Shown in pieces: positions 43,551 to 52,754 of a DNA stretch of 64,000 nt; the stretch's first letter is position 1, and the number at the start of each line of letters is the position of its first letter. The stretch covers positions 2,294,001 to 2,358,000 of the forward strand of contig NZ_CP117880.1 of NCBI RefSeq assembly GCF_028736175.1. The letters are read 5' to 3'. Both the position numbers and the translations under genes were made by a program. Origin of the DNA: Sphingobacterium oryzagri. Its GTDB lineage: Bacteria > Bacteroidota > Bacteroidia > Sphingobacteriales > Sphingobacteriaceae. The notes below the pieces were generated by a model, which worked only from the letters and a program-made list of their open reading frames with translations, was not told where the DNA came from and did not search any database.

Positions 43551-43581
43551 AAAAAGGGCGAACTCCAGGTTCGCCTTTTTT
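43551..43581 (+). terminator. Terminator after leuS
   Basis: An A5 run precedes GGGCGAAC, which pairs with GTTCGCC (43569-43575) around TCCAG. A T6 run follows at 43576-43581. It separates leuS from the operator array further on. Confidence 0.85.
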
Positions 43582-43660
43582 AGTTAGGGTGCGCTTGAAT
43601 TGTAATGTAACGCATGGTTTTCTTGCTGTAGGTCATCACAGCTCCTAACTTATTCTATAA

Positions 43661-43764
43661 TATCTTCAAATAGCATGATATTTTAAAATATCATCGATTT
43701 AGATGATAAACTTAATTATCTTCGATTTTGAAGATATTTTGTTTTATCACCGATTTTAATGATA
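43661..43764. promoter_or_regulatory. Four 20-bp dyads at an exact 28-bp period
   Basis: Dyads start at 43661, 43689, 43717 and 43745. The third, TATCTTCGATTTTGAAGATA, is a near-perfect inverted repeat, and the others fit TATCwTCGATTTTGAwGATA with decreasing fidelity. Spacers are 8 AT-rich bases. The array ends 37 bases before the SatD-like start codon. It is iteron- or operator-like and not a CRISPR, because units are too short and there is no variable spacer content. An HTH at the C terminus of the downstream protein is a plausible binder. Confidence 0.75.
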
Positions 43765-43801
43765 TTTACGGTAGCATTTTTTTTAGCTAAACATATACAC
43801 A

Positions 43802-44392
43802 ATGATTGCGGTAATAACAGGAGATATTATGAAGTCCCGTAGCGAGCTTCCAGAAATATGGCTTCCTATACTAGAACAAGCACTCGCAACTTACGCAGTG
43901 CGGTTTGATATTTTTAGGGGAGATAGCTTTCAGTTGGAACTCCCGGTTGATCAGGCCTTGACAGCGGCCTTTTACATAAAAGCGGCAATGATAGAGGTCG
44001 GTTTAGACGTGCGCATGGGAATCGGAATTGGCGAAAAAGATTATGATTCGTCACACGTCAAAACGACATTTGGATCTGCATTGGTCTATTCGGGTGAGGC
44101 TTTCGATGAATTAAAAAAGGAAACGCTGTATTTAAAGTCTGCAAATGAAGAGATCAATGCGTTGTGTAATATGGTTTTACCATTATTAGGTGAACTTACG
44201 CTTCGGTGGACAGCCAACATCGCAGAGACGGTTAAGGTAGCGCTCAAAAATGAGCACGTAAACCAAGTCGACTTAGCAAAATTATTGAAGAAGAAGTACC
44301 AAAGCCAGGTAAGCACGGCCTTGCAGAAGGCCGGATTTAACAAAATACAGCACGCTTTGGATTATTGCACCCGACAATTGTTGACATTATGA
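43802..44392 (+). CDS. SatD-family protein with palm-like domain and C-terminal HTH
   Basis: A 196-residue cytoplasmic protein of the SatD family (PF16264 type), named after a Streptococcus mutans acid-tolerance locus. It starts MIAVITGDIMKSR, has FRGDSFQLE (Gly40, Asp41), and then VRMGIGIGEKD (71-80) and FGSALVYSGEAFDEL. The order of an early Asp, a GDSF turn like GGDEF, and a GIGIG strand resembles the palm fold of nucleotidyl cyclases. That resemblance is my inference. Residues about 151-182 (NQVDLAKLLKKKYQSQVSTA) look like an HTH. The gene is coupled by ATGA to a DUF3307 membrane gene and lies behind a four-dyad operator array. Confidence 0.8.
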   Translation: MIAVITGDIMKSRSELPEIWLPILEQALATYAVRFDIFRGDSFQLELPVDQALTAAFYIKAAMIEVGLDVRMGIGIGEKDYDSSHVKTTFGSALVYSGEAFDELKKETLYLKSANEEINALCNMVLPLLGELTLRWTANIAETVKVALKNEHVNQVDLAKLLKKKYQSQVSTALQKAGFNKIQHALDYCTRQLLTL

Positions 44393-45120
44393 GTATATTA
44401 TTCTTAAAGCTTCTTTTGGCGCACGTTATTGGGGATTTTGTGCTTCAACCAAGCCGCTGGGTAACAAGGCGCAAAGAACATGTGCGCTTTTTGGGTTATC
44501 ATATTGCGGTACATGTAGGGCTGTTAGTCGTCTTGTTTTTGCCTACGCTCAGCACCCAATGGCCTGTAGTTTTATTTGTATCGGCCGCGCATTTATTGAT
44601 TGATAGTCTGAAAATCTATCTGGAGCAAAAATGGCCACTCAAACCATTTCAGGTGTTTGTTGCCGATCAGTTTTTGCATGTACTCAGCTTAGTAGCGGCC
44701 GTGGTGTTTGTATATGGCTTACCCGAGACCTGGGTGACTCAATTTTATGCAGCAGAAACACTTTGTTATGTGATTGCTCTTTTACTCACCTGCGCGGTGA
44801 GCCCGATTACGCTGCGTGTCTTTTTTAGTAAGTGGACGACGGAAGCCGATTTCGAAACCAAGCCAAAGGCATCGCTCCAAGATGCAGGACTCTTAATCGG
44901 TATTATGGAACGCCTGCTTATTGTATTGTTTATTCAGGTCGGATTTCTTTCCGGAATTGGCTTTTTACTTGGCGCCAAGTCTATTTTTCGTTTCGGTGAT
45001 CTGACCAAAGCAAAAGATACCAAATTTACAGAGTATATTTTAGTTGGAACGCTCGCCAGTTTTGTTTTAGGAATCGTTATTGGCTATGCTTTAAAGTTTG
45101 GGTTAACATACTTGACATAA
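44389..45120 (+). CDS. DUF3307 membrane protein
   Basis: The start is set at ATG 44389, overlapping the SatD stop as ATGA; the TTG at 44365 would add eight residues. The 243-residue protein has about seven hydrophobic helices. The family core LLLAHVIGDFVLQPSRWVTR opens it, followed by HIAVHVGLLVVLFLPTL, SAAHLLIDSLKIYLE and VADQFLHVLSLVAAVV. These histidines and aspartates in membrane segments could bind metal. The function is unknown. The tight coupling to a possible cyclase-like regulator suggests an effector or a transporter under its control. Confidence 0.8.
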   Translation: MSILFLKLLLAHVIGDFVLQPSRWVTRRKEHVRFLGYHIAVHVGLLVVLFLPTLSTQWPVVLFVSAAHLLIDSLKIYLEQKWPLKPFQVFVADQFLHVLSLVAAVVFVYGLPETWVTQFYAAETLCYVIALLLTCAVSPITLRVFFSKWTTEADFETKPKASLQDAGLLIGIMERLLIVLFIQVGFLSGIGFLLGAKSIFRFGDLTKAKDTKFTEYILVGTLASFVLGIVIGYALKFGLTYLT

Positions 45121-45282
45121 GCTTTCAGCGAATTATCTTGTTACATTGTGCAGATGATTACCATGCTGGCAGGTGTATTTCCAATGTAAAAGGGTATTAT
45201 CCGTATTTTATGGGGTAGTTATAGCTTTGATATTGGCTTGTTTTTTGTATTTTTCGTCATAAATAACCAAAAGCGTAAGCTT

Positions 45283-45792
45283 ATGATGAGAAAATGCTTA
45301 TACATCACGATTTTTCAGGCCCTCTTACTGGTCGGCCTGTCGTTTGGGCAAAACCTACCCATTACCGAAATCCGAAAAGATTTTAAGATAGGGCATAAGG
45401 ATGAAGAGAAGTGCAAGCGACATTTGACAGCTTTAAATAAGCACGCCGACTCGCCTGTAGAGCGCGGCTATGAGGCCGCCTATTATATGTTTATGGCAAA
45501 ACATAGCGGCAATCCGTTGAAAAAAATGAGCTATTTTAAAGACGGCAAGAAAATGTTAGACAAAGAAATAGCGGCCAATCCAAACAATGTCGAGCTGCGA
45601 TACATCCGTTTACTTATTCAATACTACACACCATCTTACCTGGGCTATCGCGGGAATATCGAAGAGGATAAGGATTTCTTGATGAATAACCTTTATAAAA
45701 TAAACGACAAGGAAGCGAAGCAGATTATATACACCTACCTCAAAGGTGCGAAAATGTATTCCGACCAGGAGCTTGCTTTGTTGGGGCGGTAA
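45283..45792 (+). CDS. Hypothetical secreted protein with TPR-like helices
   Basis: The start is set at ATG 45283 (MMRKCLYITIFQALLLVGLS), which gives a signal peptide ending near SFGQN; an upstream start at 45238 lies in poor sequence. The 169-residue product is helical and charged. AYYMFMAKHSGNPLKKMSYF and KKMLDKEIAANPNNVELRYI read like a TPR hairpin pair, suggesting a binding scaffold in the periplasm. I do not recognise a family. The next gene, a GIN-domain protein, follows after 36 bases in the same direction, so they may be linked. Confidence 0.6.
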   Translation: MMRKCLYITIFQALLLVGLSFGQNLPITEIRKDFKIGHKDEEKCKRHLTALNKHADSPVERGYEAAYYMFMAKHSGNPLKKMSYFKDGKKMLDKEIAANPNNVELRYIRLLIQYYTPSYLGYRGNIEEDKDFLMNNLYKINDKEAKQIIYTYLKGAKMYSDQELALLGR

Positions 45793-45828
45793 CAATCTTT
45801 CGGTAGATTTGTACGTTGTTAATAGGAT

Positions 45829-46512
45829 ATGAATAAACTATATTTTTTTATAATTGCATTTGCTGGAAGTTTATCTTTCACGCATGCGCAAACAAAGGTC
45901 GATATCGGAGAGGTATTTGAACTTCATGCTACAGATAAACTGAATGTCGTGCTCGTGCCGAGCGATGAAAATTATGTTTCGATCGACGGTGAACTGGCCG
46001 ATAAGGTAGAGGTAACGCAGCAAAGCGGTAAATTACGCATCAAGATGGCGGCAGGTTCGCCGTTAAAAGGAGCTAATACGTTCGTGAAGGTATATAGCAA
46101 AGAGCTCTACAGTTTTACGGTTCAAAAAGGCGCCATTGTGCAGACAGAGGATGGGACGCTGACCGCAGACTCGGTGCTGATATGGGCGAACGAAGGCGGT
46201 AAGCTTGATCTTGCTGTCAAAGCCAAGCGCGTAGAGGTGAATAGCACGACGGGATCTACCGTTACCTTGCGCGGCGATACCGATTCACAACAATTGATTT
46301 TGACGTTTGGCGGTAGTTATTATGGCGAAAAGCTGCAAAGCAAAAGTGCGATGGCGCGCACAAACGGTGGTGGTGTGTGTGATCTGCGCGCAAGCGTATC
46401 GGCCGATGTGCAAACTAGGGCAGGTGGTGTAATTAATGTCTATGGTAATCCAGCCGAGAAAAAGCAAAAGCGGTTAGCCGGTGGTAAAATCAATTTTTTG
46501 AACGGGAATTAG
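45829..46512 (+). CDS. GIN/DUF2807 head-domain exported protein
   Basis: A 227-residue exported protein (signal peptide about 1-20, MNKLYFFIIAFAGSLSFTHA). The mature part is a right-handed beta-helix-like GIN domain: FELHATDKLNVVLVPSDENY, TVQKGAIVQTEDGTLTADSV and VEVNSTTGSTVTLRGDTDSQ give the repeating Gly- and Asn-rich turns. Family members are annotated as putative auto-transporter adhesin head domains, but most are of unknown role. It lies after the secreted TPR-like gene and before a convergent toxin-antitoxin pair, separated by a shared terminator. Confidence 0.82.
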   Translation: MNKLYFFIIAFAGSLSFTHAQTKVDIGEVFELHATDKLNVVLVPSDENYVSIDGELADKVEVTQQSGKLRIKMAAGSPLKGANTFVKVYSKELYSFTVQKGAIVQTEDGTLTADSVLIWANEGGKLDLAVKAKRVEVNSTTGSTVTLRGDTDSQQLILTFGGSYYGEKLQSKSAMARTNGGGVCDLRASVSADVQTRAGGVINVYGNPAEKKQKRLAGGKINFLNGN

Positions 46513-46564
46513 TGTGGCAATAAATTTTTGGTTGTTACGAAAGGCGTAAGAAAAGCAACAAATA

Positions 46565-46601
46565 AACAATAAAGAGCGGTGTGTATCCGCTCTTTATTGT
46601 T
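46565..46601. terminator. Bidirectional terminator between GIN gene and higA
   Basis: AACAATAAAGAGCGG (46565-46579) pairs perfectly with CCGCTCTTTATTGTT (46587-46601). Its right arm overlaps the end of the higA coding sequence. Confidence 0.85.
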
Positions 46602-46947
46602 TTAATTCGTATTCTTGGACTAAAAATCCAGAAGGTATTCTCAATATCTTAGAAAAATTTCTAATCATCGTCAGCGTCAGCGGTCTTTTGTAATTTAGCA
46701 CCTTGCTTACGGAACTTTTATTACCTAGTTGGCTGGGTTTAAAACCGAAATCTTCCATTCTAATCTTTATCATTTCTATTGGATCAATATCCTCAACGGG
46801 AAATACTTCCGTTTCATAGTTTGAAATAAGTGTAACCAGCAGCATTTTTTCTTTGTGCTCTAGGCTGGCTCTATCAGCATGTCTAATTTCTTCGAAGCGG
46901 TCTAATGCTTTTTTATAATCCACTTCATTTTCAATTAAATACCACAT
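46594..46947 (-). CDS. higA: HigA-type antitoxin
   Basis: A 117-residue antitoxin. The N-terminal part (MWYLIENEVDYKKALDRFEE, then IRHADRASLEHKEKMLLVTL) is the usual toxin-binding segment, and the C-terminal HTH_3 domain reads KIRMEDFGFKPSQLGNKSSV, then SKVLNYKRPLTLTMIRNFSK. It should neutralise HigB and repress the operon by binding its promoter. It follows the toxin gene by 2 bases, the reversed (toxin-first) order that is typical of HigBA. The length is in the normal range, with all parts present. Confidence 0.9.
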   Translation of the reverse strand: MWYLIENEVDYKKALDRFEEIRHADRASLEHKEKMLLVTLISNYETEVFPVEDIDPIEMIKIRMEDFGFKPSQLGNKSSVSKVLNYKRPLTLTMIRNFSKILRIPSGFLVQEYELKQ

Positions 46948-46949
46948 CT

Positions 46950-47243
46950 TTATATTTCATTAGCGTTGATCTTGTCGTACTCTTCATGGGTTCCTATGAA
47001 TCGCACATCAACATATTTATCGATATACTCTATTTCTATGATTAACCTATACTTATTTCCAACGATCTTAAATCTAGCACGATCGGCACAGATGATCTTA
47101 GCCGTAGGAAAATCTTGTAGGATATCTCGACTTTTAGTCCATTGTGCTAATCGAACTAACTTGATCCATCCATCGATACTTTTTTGACTATTGGCATGTT
47201 TTTTCTTAAATGCATCTAGCAGGTGCAATTTTAGTATAACCAT
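46950..47243 (-). CDS. higB: HigB-type mRNA-interferase toxin
   Basis: A toxin of about 97 residues starting at MVILKLHLLDAFKKKHANSQ (ATG 47243; an upstream ATG at 47252 is also possible). It follows the HigB family pattern of PF09907: KSIDGWIKLVRLAQWTKSRD, CADRARFKIVGNKYRLIIEI and the final FIGTHEEYDKI, which includes the conserved His, Asp and Lys set of the mRNA interferase. It would cleave mRNA at the ribosome during stress. A TATCTTTA-type -7 box and a spaced dyad lie about 65-75 bases upstream, fit for autoregulation with HigA. Confidence 0.88.
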   Translation of the reverse strand: MVILKLHLLDAFKKKHANSQKSIDGWIKLVRLAQWTKSRDILQDFPTAKIICADRARFKIVGNKYRLIIEIEYIDKYVDVRFIGTHEEYDKINANEI

Positions 47244-47287
47244 ATCCTGCACAAATTTAGATAAAAGTTGGCAAATTGGAAACTTTA

Positions 47288-47317
47288 TTTAGTAACTTAA
47301 TACGTAAACTAAAGATA
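47288..47317 (-). promoter_or_regulatory. HigBA promoter with overlapping spaced dyad
   Basis: TTTAGT (47288-47293) and ACTAAA (47308-47313) form a 26-bp spaced inverted repeat. On the minus strand TATCTTTAG (47317-47309) resembles the -7 box and overlaps the dyad, as expected for an operator bound by HigA. Confidence 0.4.
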
Positions 47318-47325
47318 ACTAAAAA

Positions 47326-49800
47326 TCAATTTAAAATCCCCAGTAGTTTAATGCCAACCACGACCCCGTGAACCTGTTGGCGGCCTTCTAACGACCGTAC
47401 GTAGTCAACCCTGAAAAGTCGATATTTTCCCCAACCGATGTTATCTATACCAAGTGTAAATTCATGATAAGGTTTTCGCTCCGTCGTTGCGAGCTGGTGA
47501 TAACCTGCGATAAGCCCCCATTGCAAATATTGCAACAACGGCACCTTGTTAAAAAAATAACCTTTAAAATCATGCTCCGCATGCAATTGTAGGTACGCGT
47601 CTTTGCTGCTGTGGCTGTAGTAGGGCAGTAGCAGGAAGTTATTGTCGTAAACTGATCCGGTGGCCACATGCGTTTGGTTGCCTGCAAAGTGCTTGTAATC
47701 CATTAAAGGAATATCGTCGGCATGCAAAAATTTTCCAGCGTTAATGCGTCCGCTTAACACGCCCCATGTGCCGATACGCTGCGTTTGGCTGACCGAACCG
47801 AATATATGCTGGTAGCTGAGGTCTTTATCGGTGATATTGAAAGCTTGTTTGAATCCCAATAAGAATACTGGAAAGCGGTTGTCTCGTAAAAGAAATGTGG
47901 CATCTGGCCGTTCGATTGATTTTTGTCCGACGACCCAGCGCAAGGCTGCGCCAAACTCCAAAACGCTATTTGTTGTGAATGGCGCGTTTTCATAATCTTC
48001 TGGTGCAAGCGGATTGTTGGAAACATAGCGCTCTTCTCTGCGAAAAAATGAATAGTTCGTATGATTTACCAATGCACTGCGTTTTGCCCATGCGGCCGAA
48101 AGAAATAACCGTAAAGGCGTGCTAATATTTTGCGCATATTGCAGTTTAACCTGTTCTCGTTGATAGAGCTGGATATAATTATCTTTAAACCAAAGGGAAG
48201 AGAAATTATTTATCAGCGGCAGCACACCCTGTCCTTCATTGAACGGCACCGCCTGATTGCCAAACTCGAAGTTTACGATAGCATAGTTTTTGGTATTAAA
48301 TCGATGCTGATAATCTGCATAGAAACGCAGCTTTTGCTCAGCAAAAGCATACTGAAAATCGTTATTGAATGTGGTTAGTGGCCCGGTTTCGTTTTTACCA
48401 AACGTAGCGTTTACTGCCGCTGTAAACGTAAAGCCTTGTACGGCGTTAAAGCTCGACTTATTGAGGTTTGACAAGCCTACATATTCGATTTTATAGTTCC
48501 GATAAGAATCTCGGTAGGCGTAACCCATAATCGGATCGAGCACACGGAACTTGTTTCTTACACGATCGACCGAATCAAGGTACGGCCGACTCGTGCGGAT
48601 AATTTGCACACTGTCTTTCAGGGCGTAGTCTAAGCGCTCTTCCTCGGTGAGTTCAATTGGTCTGGCTTCCTTCCAATACAGAGAATCCATCAAATTTGCT
48701 CCGGTGTTGATTTTGGTGATCGTACTGCCAAACGTGCCTTTAGGAAAAGATTCTACAAATGTGTAGTTCGAGAAATTCTGCAAATAACTGCCGTTGGCTT
48801 TGATACCGAAGAATCCCAGACTAAAGCTGATACGTTGCATGGATTTCGTCCAGCGCTTATCTTGCGCGTGCCAGGCATAATGTTGCACCAATGATATGCT
48901 ATCTAATACAGGCTGTTGCGTTCGATATCCTGGAATAGTAAAATCAATAGCGTATATCTCCCAACTGTCGTCTACGATATAGATTACACCATCTACGACC
49001 GGCTCTTTGTCTCTTTTAGGCTTCACTTGTATTTCATAGACACGCTGGCCGTCTTCTTCATGAATATTCAGCAATTTGAACTGATAATAGCTCAGCGCCT
49101 GATTCGCAATTGGCGAGATAATTCCGGTTCCGAGATCAACCGTATTGCTGTAAAAATCGAAATTGGCGCCTATCGCGGTGTTAAAGCTAAATCCCCGGTC
49201 GTTACCGCTAACTTTTGATGCGACGATTTCCTCATATAATTTGTTGGGCTTTTGAAAGCTAATTTTGGATACCGTTTCCGAAAGATAGATAACGCCTGCC
49301 CCCGTAGAGTCTAAACCTGGTATCTCTTCGGAAGCGGCTTTCGCCATTTTTTTAGGTAGGTTTTCCATGCGCATAATCCCTTTCGAATAGAAATCAGCTT
49401 CATATTTGTCTATTTTATTGCCATTGGCCGCTCGATGTTTGATTGCTTGTTTAATAATGCGTAGCGCAGGATTTTCTGTGTTGGTTATCACGACCTCTTC
49501 CAATACTTGCTTGTCTTCCTCCAGCGTAATCGCTAATTGTATCTTGGAACCATCAACAGCAATAGTCTTTTCCAGCGTTTGATAACCCAAACTTTTAAAA
49601 ATCAACGTATGTGTGCCGGGTGGAACCTTGCTCAACGAAAATTCGCCATCGGTATTGGTCGATGTGCCCAGGTAACTGTTTTTGACCAGTACACTGACGG
49701 CAGGAAGCGGCTTTTTGTCTTGGTTTGTCACCGTGCCCGACACCTGTGCGTGGCTTAAAAATGGTAGTAGAGTAGCAATAAGCAGATAAAAATATCTCAT
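47326..49800 (-). CDS. DUF5686 outer-membrane protein with carboxypeptidase-like domain
   Basis: The start is set at ATG 49800 (MRYFYLLIATLLPFLSHAQV), which gives a proper signal peptide; the longer frame to 49848 adds 16 poor residues. The 824-residue protein has a CarboxypepD_reg_2 beta-sandwich at about 20-105 (GTVTNQDKKPLPAVSVLVKN, TNTDGEFSLSKVPPGTHTLI). Beyond it is a DUF5686 region rich in aromatic strands (NNFSSLWFKDNYIQLYQREQ, then YLQLHAEHDFKGYFFNKVPL) that ends in a C-terminal beta-barrel-like part. It is probably in the outer membrane, TonB-independent. Substrate and partner are unknown. No SusD partner lies nearby. Confidence 0.88.
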   Translation of the reverse strand: MRYFYLLIATLLPFLSHAQVSGTVTNQDKKPLPAVSVLVKNSYLGTSTNTDGEFSLSKVPPGTHTLIFKSLGYQTLEKTIAVDGSKIQLAITLEEDKQVLEEVVITNTENPALRIIKQAIKHRAANGNKIDKYEADFYSKGIMRMENLPKKMAKAASEEIPGLDSTGAGVIYLSETVSKISFQKPNKLYEEIVASKVSGNDRGFSFNTAIGANFDFYSNTVDLGTGIISPIANQALSYYQFKLLNIHEEDGQRVYEIQVKPKRDKEPVVDGVIYIVDDSWEIYAIDFTIPGYRTQQPVLDSISLVQHYAWHAQDKRWTKSMQRISFSLGFFGIKANGSYLQNFSNYTFVESFPKGTFGSTITKINTGANLMDSLYWKEARPIELTEEERLDYALKDSVQIIRTSRPYLDSVDRVRNKFRVLDPIMGYAYRDSYRNYKIEYVGLSNLNKSSFNAVQGFTFTAAVNATFGKNETGPLTTFNNDFQYAFAEQKLRFYADYQHRFNTKNYAIVNFEFGNQAVPFNEGQGVLPLINNFSSLWFKDNYIQLYQREQVKLQYAQNISTPLRLFLSAAWAKRSALVNHTNYSFFRREERYVSNNPLAPEDYENAPFTTNSVLEFGAALRWVVGQKSIERPDATFLLRDNRFPVFLLGFKQAFNITDKDLSYQHIFGSVSQTQRIGTWGVLSGRINAGKFLHADDIPLMDYKHFAGNQTHVATGSVYDNNFLLLPYYSHSSKDAYLQLHAEHDFKGYFFNKVPLLQYLQWGLIAGYHQLATTERKPYHEFTLGIDNIGWGKYRLFRVDYVRSLEGRQQVHGVVVGIKLLGILN

Positions 49801-49950
49801 TAGGCGTTTAATTATGGCAATTTGAACGAATATACTGATTTTTTGCACTTGTCATTGGCCAATCCGGTGTTAAATTATGCAAAAATTAGCGCGACCTGTG
49901 GTCTTCGAAAAGCCCGCCTAAAAATTCCTTAAAAATTCGTAGCGAATATG

Positions 49951-49958
49951 TAACTTTG
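49951..49958 (+). promoter_or_regulatory. guaA promoter -7 box, leaderless
   Basis: TAACTTTG is a perfect -7 box and ends only 4 bases before the guaA ATG at 49963, so the mRNA is probably leaderless. A clear -33 TTG was not found. Confidence 0.55.
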
Positions 49959-49962
49959 CGGC

Positions 49963-51513
49963 ATGTCCGAAAAAATTATCATTCTTGATTTTGGCTCGCA
50001 GTATACGCAGTTAATAGCACGCCGTGTACGTGAGCTTAATGTTTATTGTGAAATTCACCCATTTAATAATTTACCTGAATTTGATGACACAGTTAAAGGT
50101 GTTATTTTTTCAGGAAGTCCGCACTCTGTCCGTCAGGCGGAGGCGCCGCAAATTGCATTTGAAGCCATTCAAGAGCGATACCCGCTGTTGGGCGTTTGTT
50201 ATGGGGCGCAATATTTAGCGCAGCAGTCTGGCGGCGAGGTATTGCCTTCAGAAATCAGAGAATATGGACGTGCTAATTTGCAATTTGTAGATAGCGATAA
50301 TGAGTTGTTAGCCGGCGTGCCGACACAATCTCAAGTGTGGATGTCACACGGCGACACCATTAAAGAAGTGCCTGCCAATTTCCGGATTATTGCCAGTACA
50401 GATAAAGTACGTGTTGCAGCCTACCACATCGAGGGGACTCGCACATTTGGAATACAGTTTCACCCGGAAGTGACGCACAGCACCGACGGACAGGTTTTGT
50501 TAAAAAACTTCGTAGTAAATATTTGTGGTTGTGCGCAAGATTGGACATCCACGGCCTTTGCAGAAACAACAATTTCAGAATTGAAAGAGCAGTTAGGCGA
50601 TGACCATGTTATCATGGCACTTTCTGGCGGGGTTGATTCTACGGTTGCGGCCGTGTTATTACACGAAGCAATCGGCAAAAATCTGCACTGTATTTTTGTA
50701 GACCACGGCTTATTACGTAAGAATGAATACGAGCAAGTATTAGATTCTTATAAGAATATGGGCCTGAATATAAAAGGTATTAATGCGAAGGACTTGTTTT
50801 ACGGCAGACTAGCTGGCGTTTCGGAACCGGAGCAAAAAAGAAAAATTATTGGAGCAGCTTTTATCGACGTTTTCGATCAAGCGGCTAAAGATATTCAAAA
50901 TGAACTTCCAGATGGACTGGAGGCTAAATGGCTAGGGCAGGGAACGATCTATCCCGATATTATCGAATCGGTTTCGGTCAAAGGGCCTTCTGCTACGATT
51001 AAATCACACCACAATGTTGGCGGTCTTCCAGATTTTATGAAACTGAAAGTAGTGGAGCCGTTAAAAACATTGTTTAAAGATGAAGTAAGACGTGTGGGTA
51101 AAACTTTAGCTGTCGATCCTGCTATTCTTGGTCGTCACCCTTTTCCGGGACCGGGACTAGCAATTCGTGTTTTAGGCGACATTACGGAAGAAAAGGTACG
51201 AATTTTGCAAGAAGCAGATGACATCTACATTCGCAACCTGAAAGAATCGGGTTGGTATGATAAAGTTTGGCAAGCGGGTACGATCTTTTTACCTGTACAG
51301 TCTGTCGGCGTAATGGGCGATGAGCGTACTTATGAACATGTGGTTGCGTTGCGCGCTGTAGGTTCATTGGATGGTATGACTGCTGATTGGATTCACCTGC
51401 CTTACGATTTGTTAGCAAAAATTTCGAATGAGATCATCAATCATGTTAAAGGAATCAACCGAGTTGTCTATGACATTAGTTCAAAACCACCAGCAACGAT
51501 TGAGTGGGAATAA
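49963..51513 (+). CDS. guaA: GMP synthase (glutamine-hydrolysing)
   Basis: A 516-residue enzyme that aminates XMP to GMP. The N-terminal class I glutaminase has the nucleophile Cys79 in [11 protein letters not shown] and the His/Glu pair in HPEVTHST. The ATP pyrophosphatase domain has the PP loop [15 protein letters not shown], and the C-terminal dimerisation domain ends [17 protein letters not shown]. The start is confirmed by the match of [17 protein letters not shown] with the family. Its 3' end overlaps the next gene by up to 44 bases in another frame. Regulation by a leaderless promoter is likely; no purine riboswitch is seen. Confidence 0.97.
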   Translation: MSEKIIILDFGSQYTQLIARRVRELNVYCEIHPFNNLPEFDDTVKGVIFSGSPHSVRQAEAPQIAFEAIQERYPLLGVCYGAQYLAQQSGGEVLPSEIREYGRANLQFVDSDNELLAGVPTQSQVWMSHGDTIKEVPANFRIIASTDKVRVAAYHIEGTRTFGIQFHPEVTHSTDGQVLLKNFVVNICGCAQDWTSTAFAETTISELKEQLGDDHVIMALSGGVDSTVAAVLLHEAIGKNLHCIFVDHGLLRKNEYEQVLDSYKNMGLNIKGINAKDLFYGRLAGVSEPEQKRKIIGAAFIDVFDQAAKDIQNELPDGLEAKWLGQGTIYPDIIESVSVKGPSATIKSHHNVGGLPDFMKLKVVEPLKTLFKDEVRRVGKTLAVDPAILGRHPFPGPGLAIRVLGDITEEKVRILQEADDIYIRNLKESGWYDKVWQAGTIFLPVQSVGVMGDERTYEHVVALRAVGSLDGMTADWIHLPYDLLAKISNEIINHVKGINRVVYDISSKPPATIEWE

Positions 51514-52753
51514 ACTTTTACTGGCGTTAGGCCTGGCGCTCACTTTGGGCGCCTGTTCGCCTAAGGTCGGTGTTTTACGTTCGCCAGACCATCGTGGAGC
51601 CGATGTAGGTAGCACCACTGGCGGAAGCGATAAAGCTGGTAGCAGCAAAACCAACGAATCAGGCGCTGAAGTTGGAACCCCAAGCAAGCGTGTGTTGGAT
51701 AACAGCATCTCCCTTGTACTACCGTTTCAGCTAGATCGTTTAAATCCACAGGCGTTATCCAAAGAAGACGTAAAGCGCTCGTCGGTAGCACTTGATTTTT
51801 ATCAGGGATTTCAACTGGGGCTTGACGAATTGGCCAAGCAAGGTAAATCATTTGCTCTTAATGTCATCGATTCGCGCGATAACGAAACACGAAATTCAGC
51901 CATTGCTCAATCGGATGATGTATCGGAGTCGGCTTTGATCGTTGGACCTGTATATCCAAAAGAAATACAAGCGTTTGGTCGCAGTTTTTCAGATAAAGCG
52001 GTCTTGCAGATCAATCCATTGGCGGCATCGCGTGCGAGCGACTTTAACCTGAGCAATCTGGTATCGTTAACACCATCGATTGATGTGCACACGCGGGCCA
52101 TGGCCAACCGTGCTGCGCGAGACTACAGTACCGGCGACGTTGTGATTATCTACAATACAAGCGATAATGATGCGCGCCAGTTTCTAAGCGGCTTTATGTC
52201 GGAAATCAAAAGACTGAAACCCGCCGCACAAATCAAATCGGTGTCGTCGATTACGCAACTAAACGAATCGTTGACCACTACGGGAAACAATTTGTTGGTA
52301 ACCGGAACAACAGACAAGTTTCAGCTGCGCACATTACTGAACAATTTGGAAGCGAAATCAAACGAGTCTTTTTATAGCTTTAATTTATACGGGCACCCGC
52401 TATGGGACCGGATAGATTTTAGCATGTACGAAAACTTTTCCAATTACAATCCGGTCATTTCTGTCGAAAGCCATTTAAAAGGTTGGACAACGAACGTTAA
52501 ACAATTTAAGGATTTGTACTACAATTTGTACGGTGTTAATCCTTCTGATTATTCGTATAAAGGGTATGACGCGGCCAAATATTTTGGCGGTTTGCTTGCA
52601 AAATACGGAACCAAGTATGCGTCGCATATCACAAAGGAGAATTTTGATGGTTTATTCAGCGCCTACGCATTTGAGCATAATGATGCCTGGGGCTATGTAA
52701 ACAATGCCGTAACCTATAAACTATACAGAGGTTCCGCTTTTCAACTAAATTAA
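51470..52753 (+). CDS. Lipoprotein with type I periplasmic-binding-like domain
   Basis: From ATG 51470 this is a 427-residue lipoprotein with lipobox LTLGAC (Cys29). A TTG at 51500 would instead put that Cys at 19 and remove the long charged start, so the start is uncertain. The mature region opens with a Ser/Gly-rich linker, then [20 protein letters not shown], and [20 protein letters not shown] and [20 protein letters not shown] look like a Leu/Ile/Val-type binding-protein fold, as in LpoA-like proteins. It overlaps guaA and lies 1 base before an RsmB-like gene. It may be a cell-wall regulator, but that is inference. Confidence 0.72.
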   Translation: MTLVQNHQQRLSGNKLLLALGLALTLGACSPKVGVLRSPDHRGADVGSTTGGSDKAGSSKTNESGAEVGTPSKRVLDNSISLVLPFQLDRLNPQALSKEDVKRSSVALDFYQGFQLGLDELAKQGKSFALNVIDSRDNETRNSAIAQSDDVSESALIVGPVYPKEIQAFGRSFSDKAVLQINPLAASRASDFNLSNLVSLTPSIDVHTRAMANRAARDYSTGDVVIIYNTSDNDARQFLSGFMSEIKRLKPAAQIKSVSSITQLNESLTTTGNNLLVTGTTDKFQLRTLLNNLEAKSNESFYSFNLYGHPLWDRIDFSMYENFSNYNPVISVESHLKGWTTNVKQFKDLYYNLYGVNPSDYSYKGYDAAKYFGGLLAKYGTKYASHITKENFDGLFSAYAFEHNDAWGYVNNAVTYKLYRGSAFQLN

Positions 52754-52754
52754 G

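Noticed and set aside
43661..43764. CRISPR-like array before the SatD gene
   Set aside because: Units are 20-bp dyads with 8-base AT-rich spacers and a fixed 28-bp period. There are no spacers of foreign length and no cas genes, so an operator array fits better.
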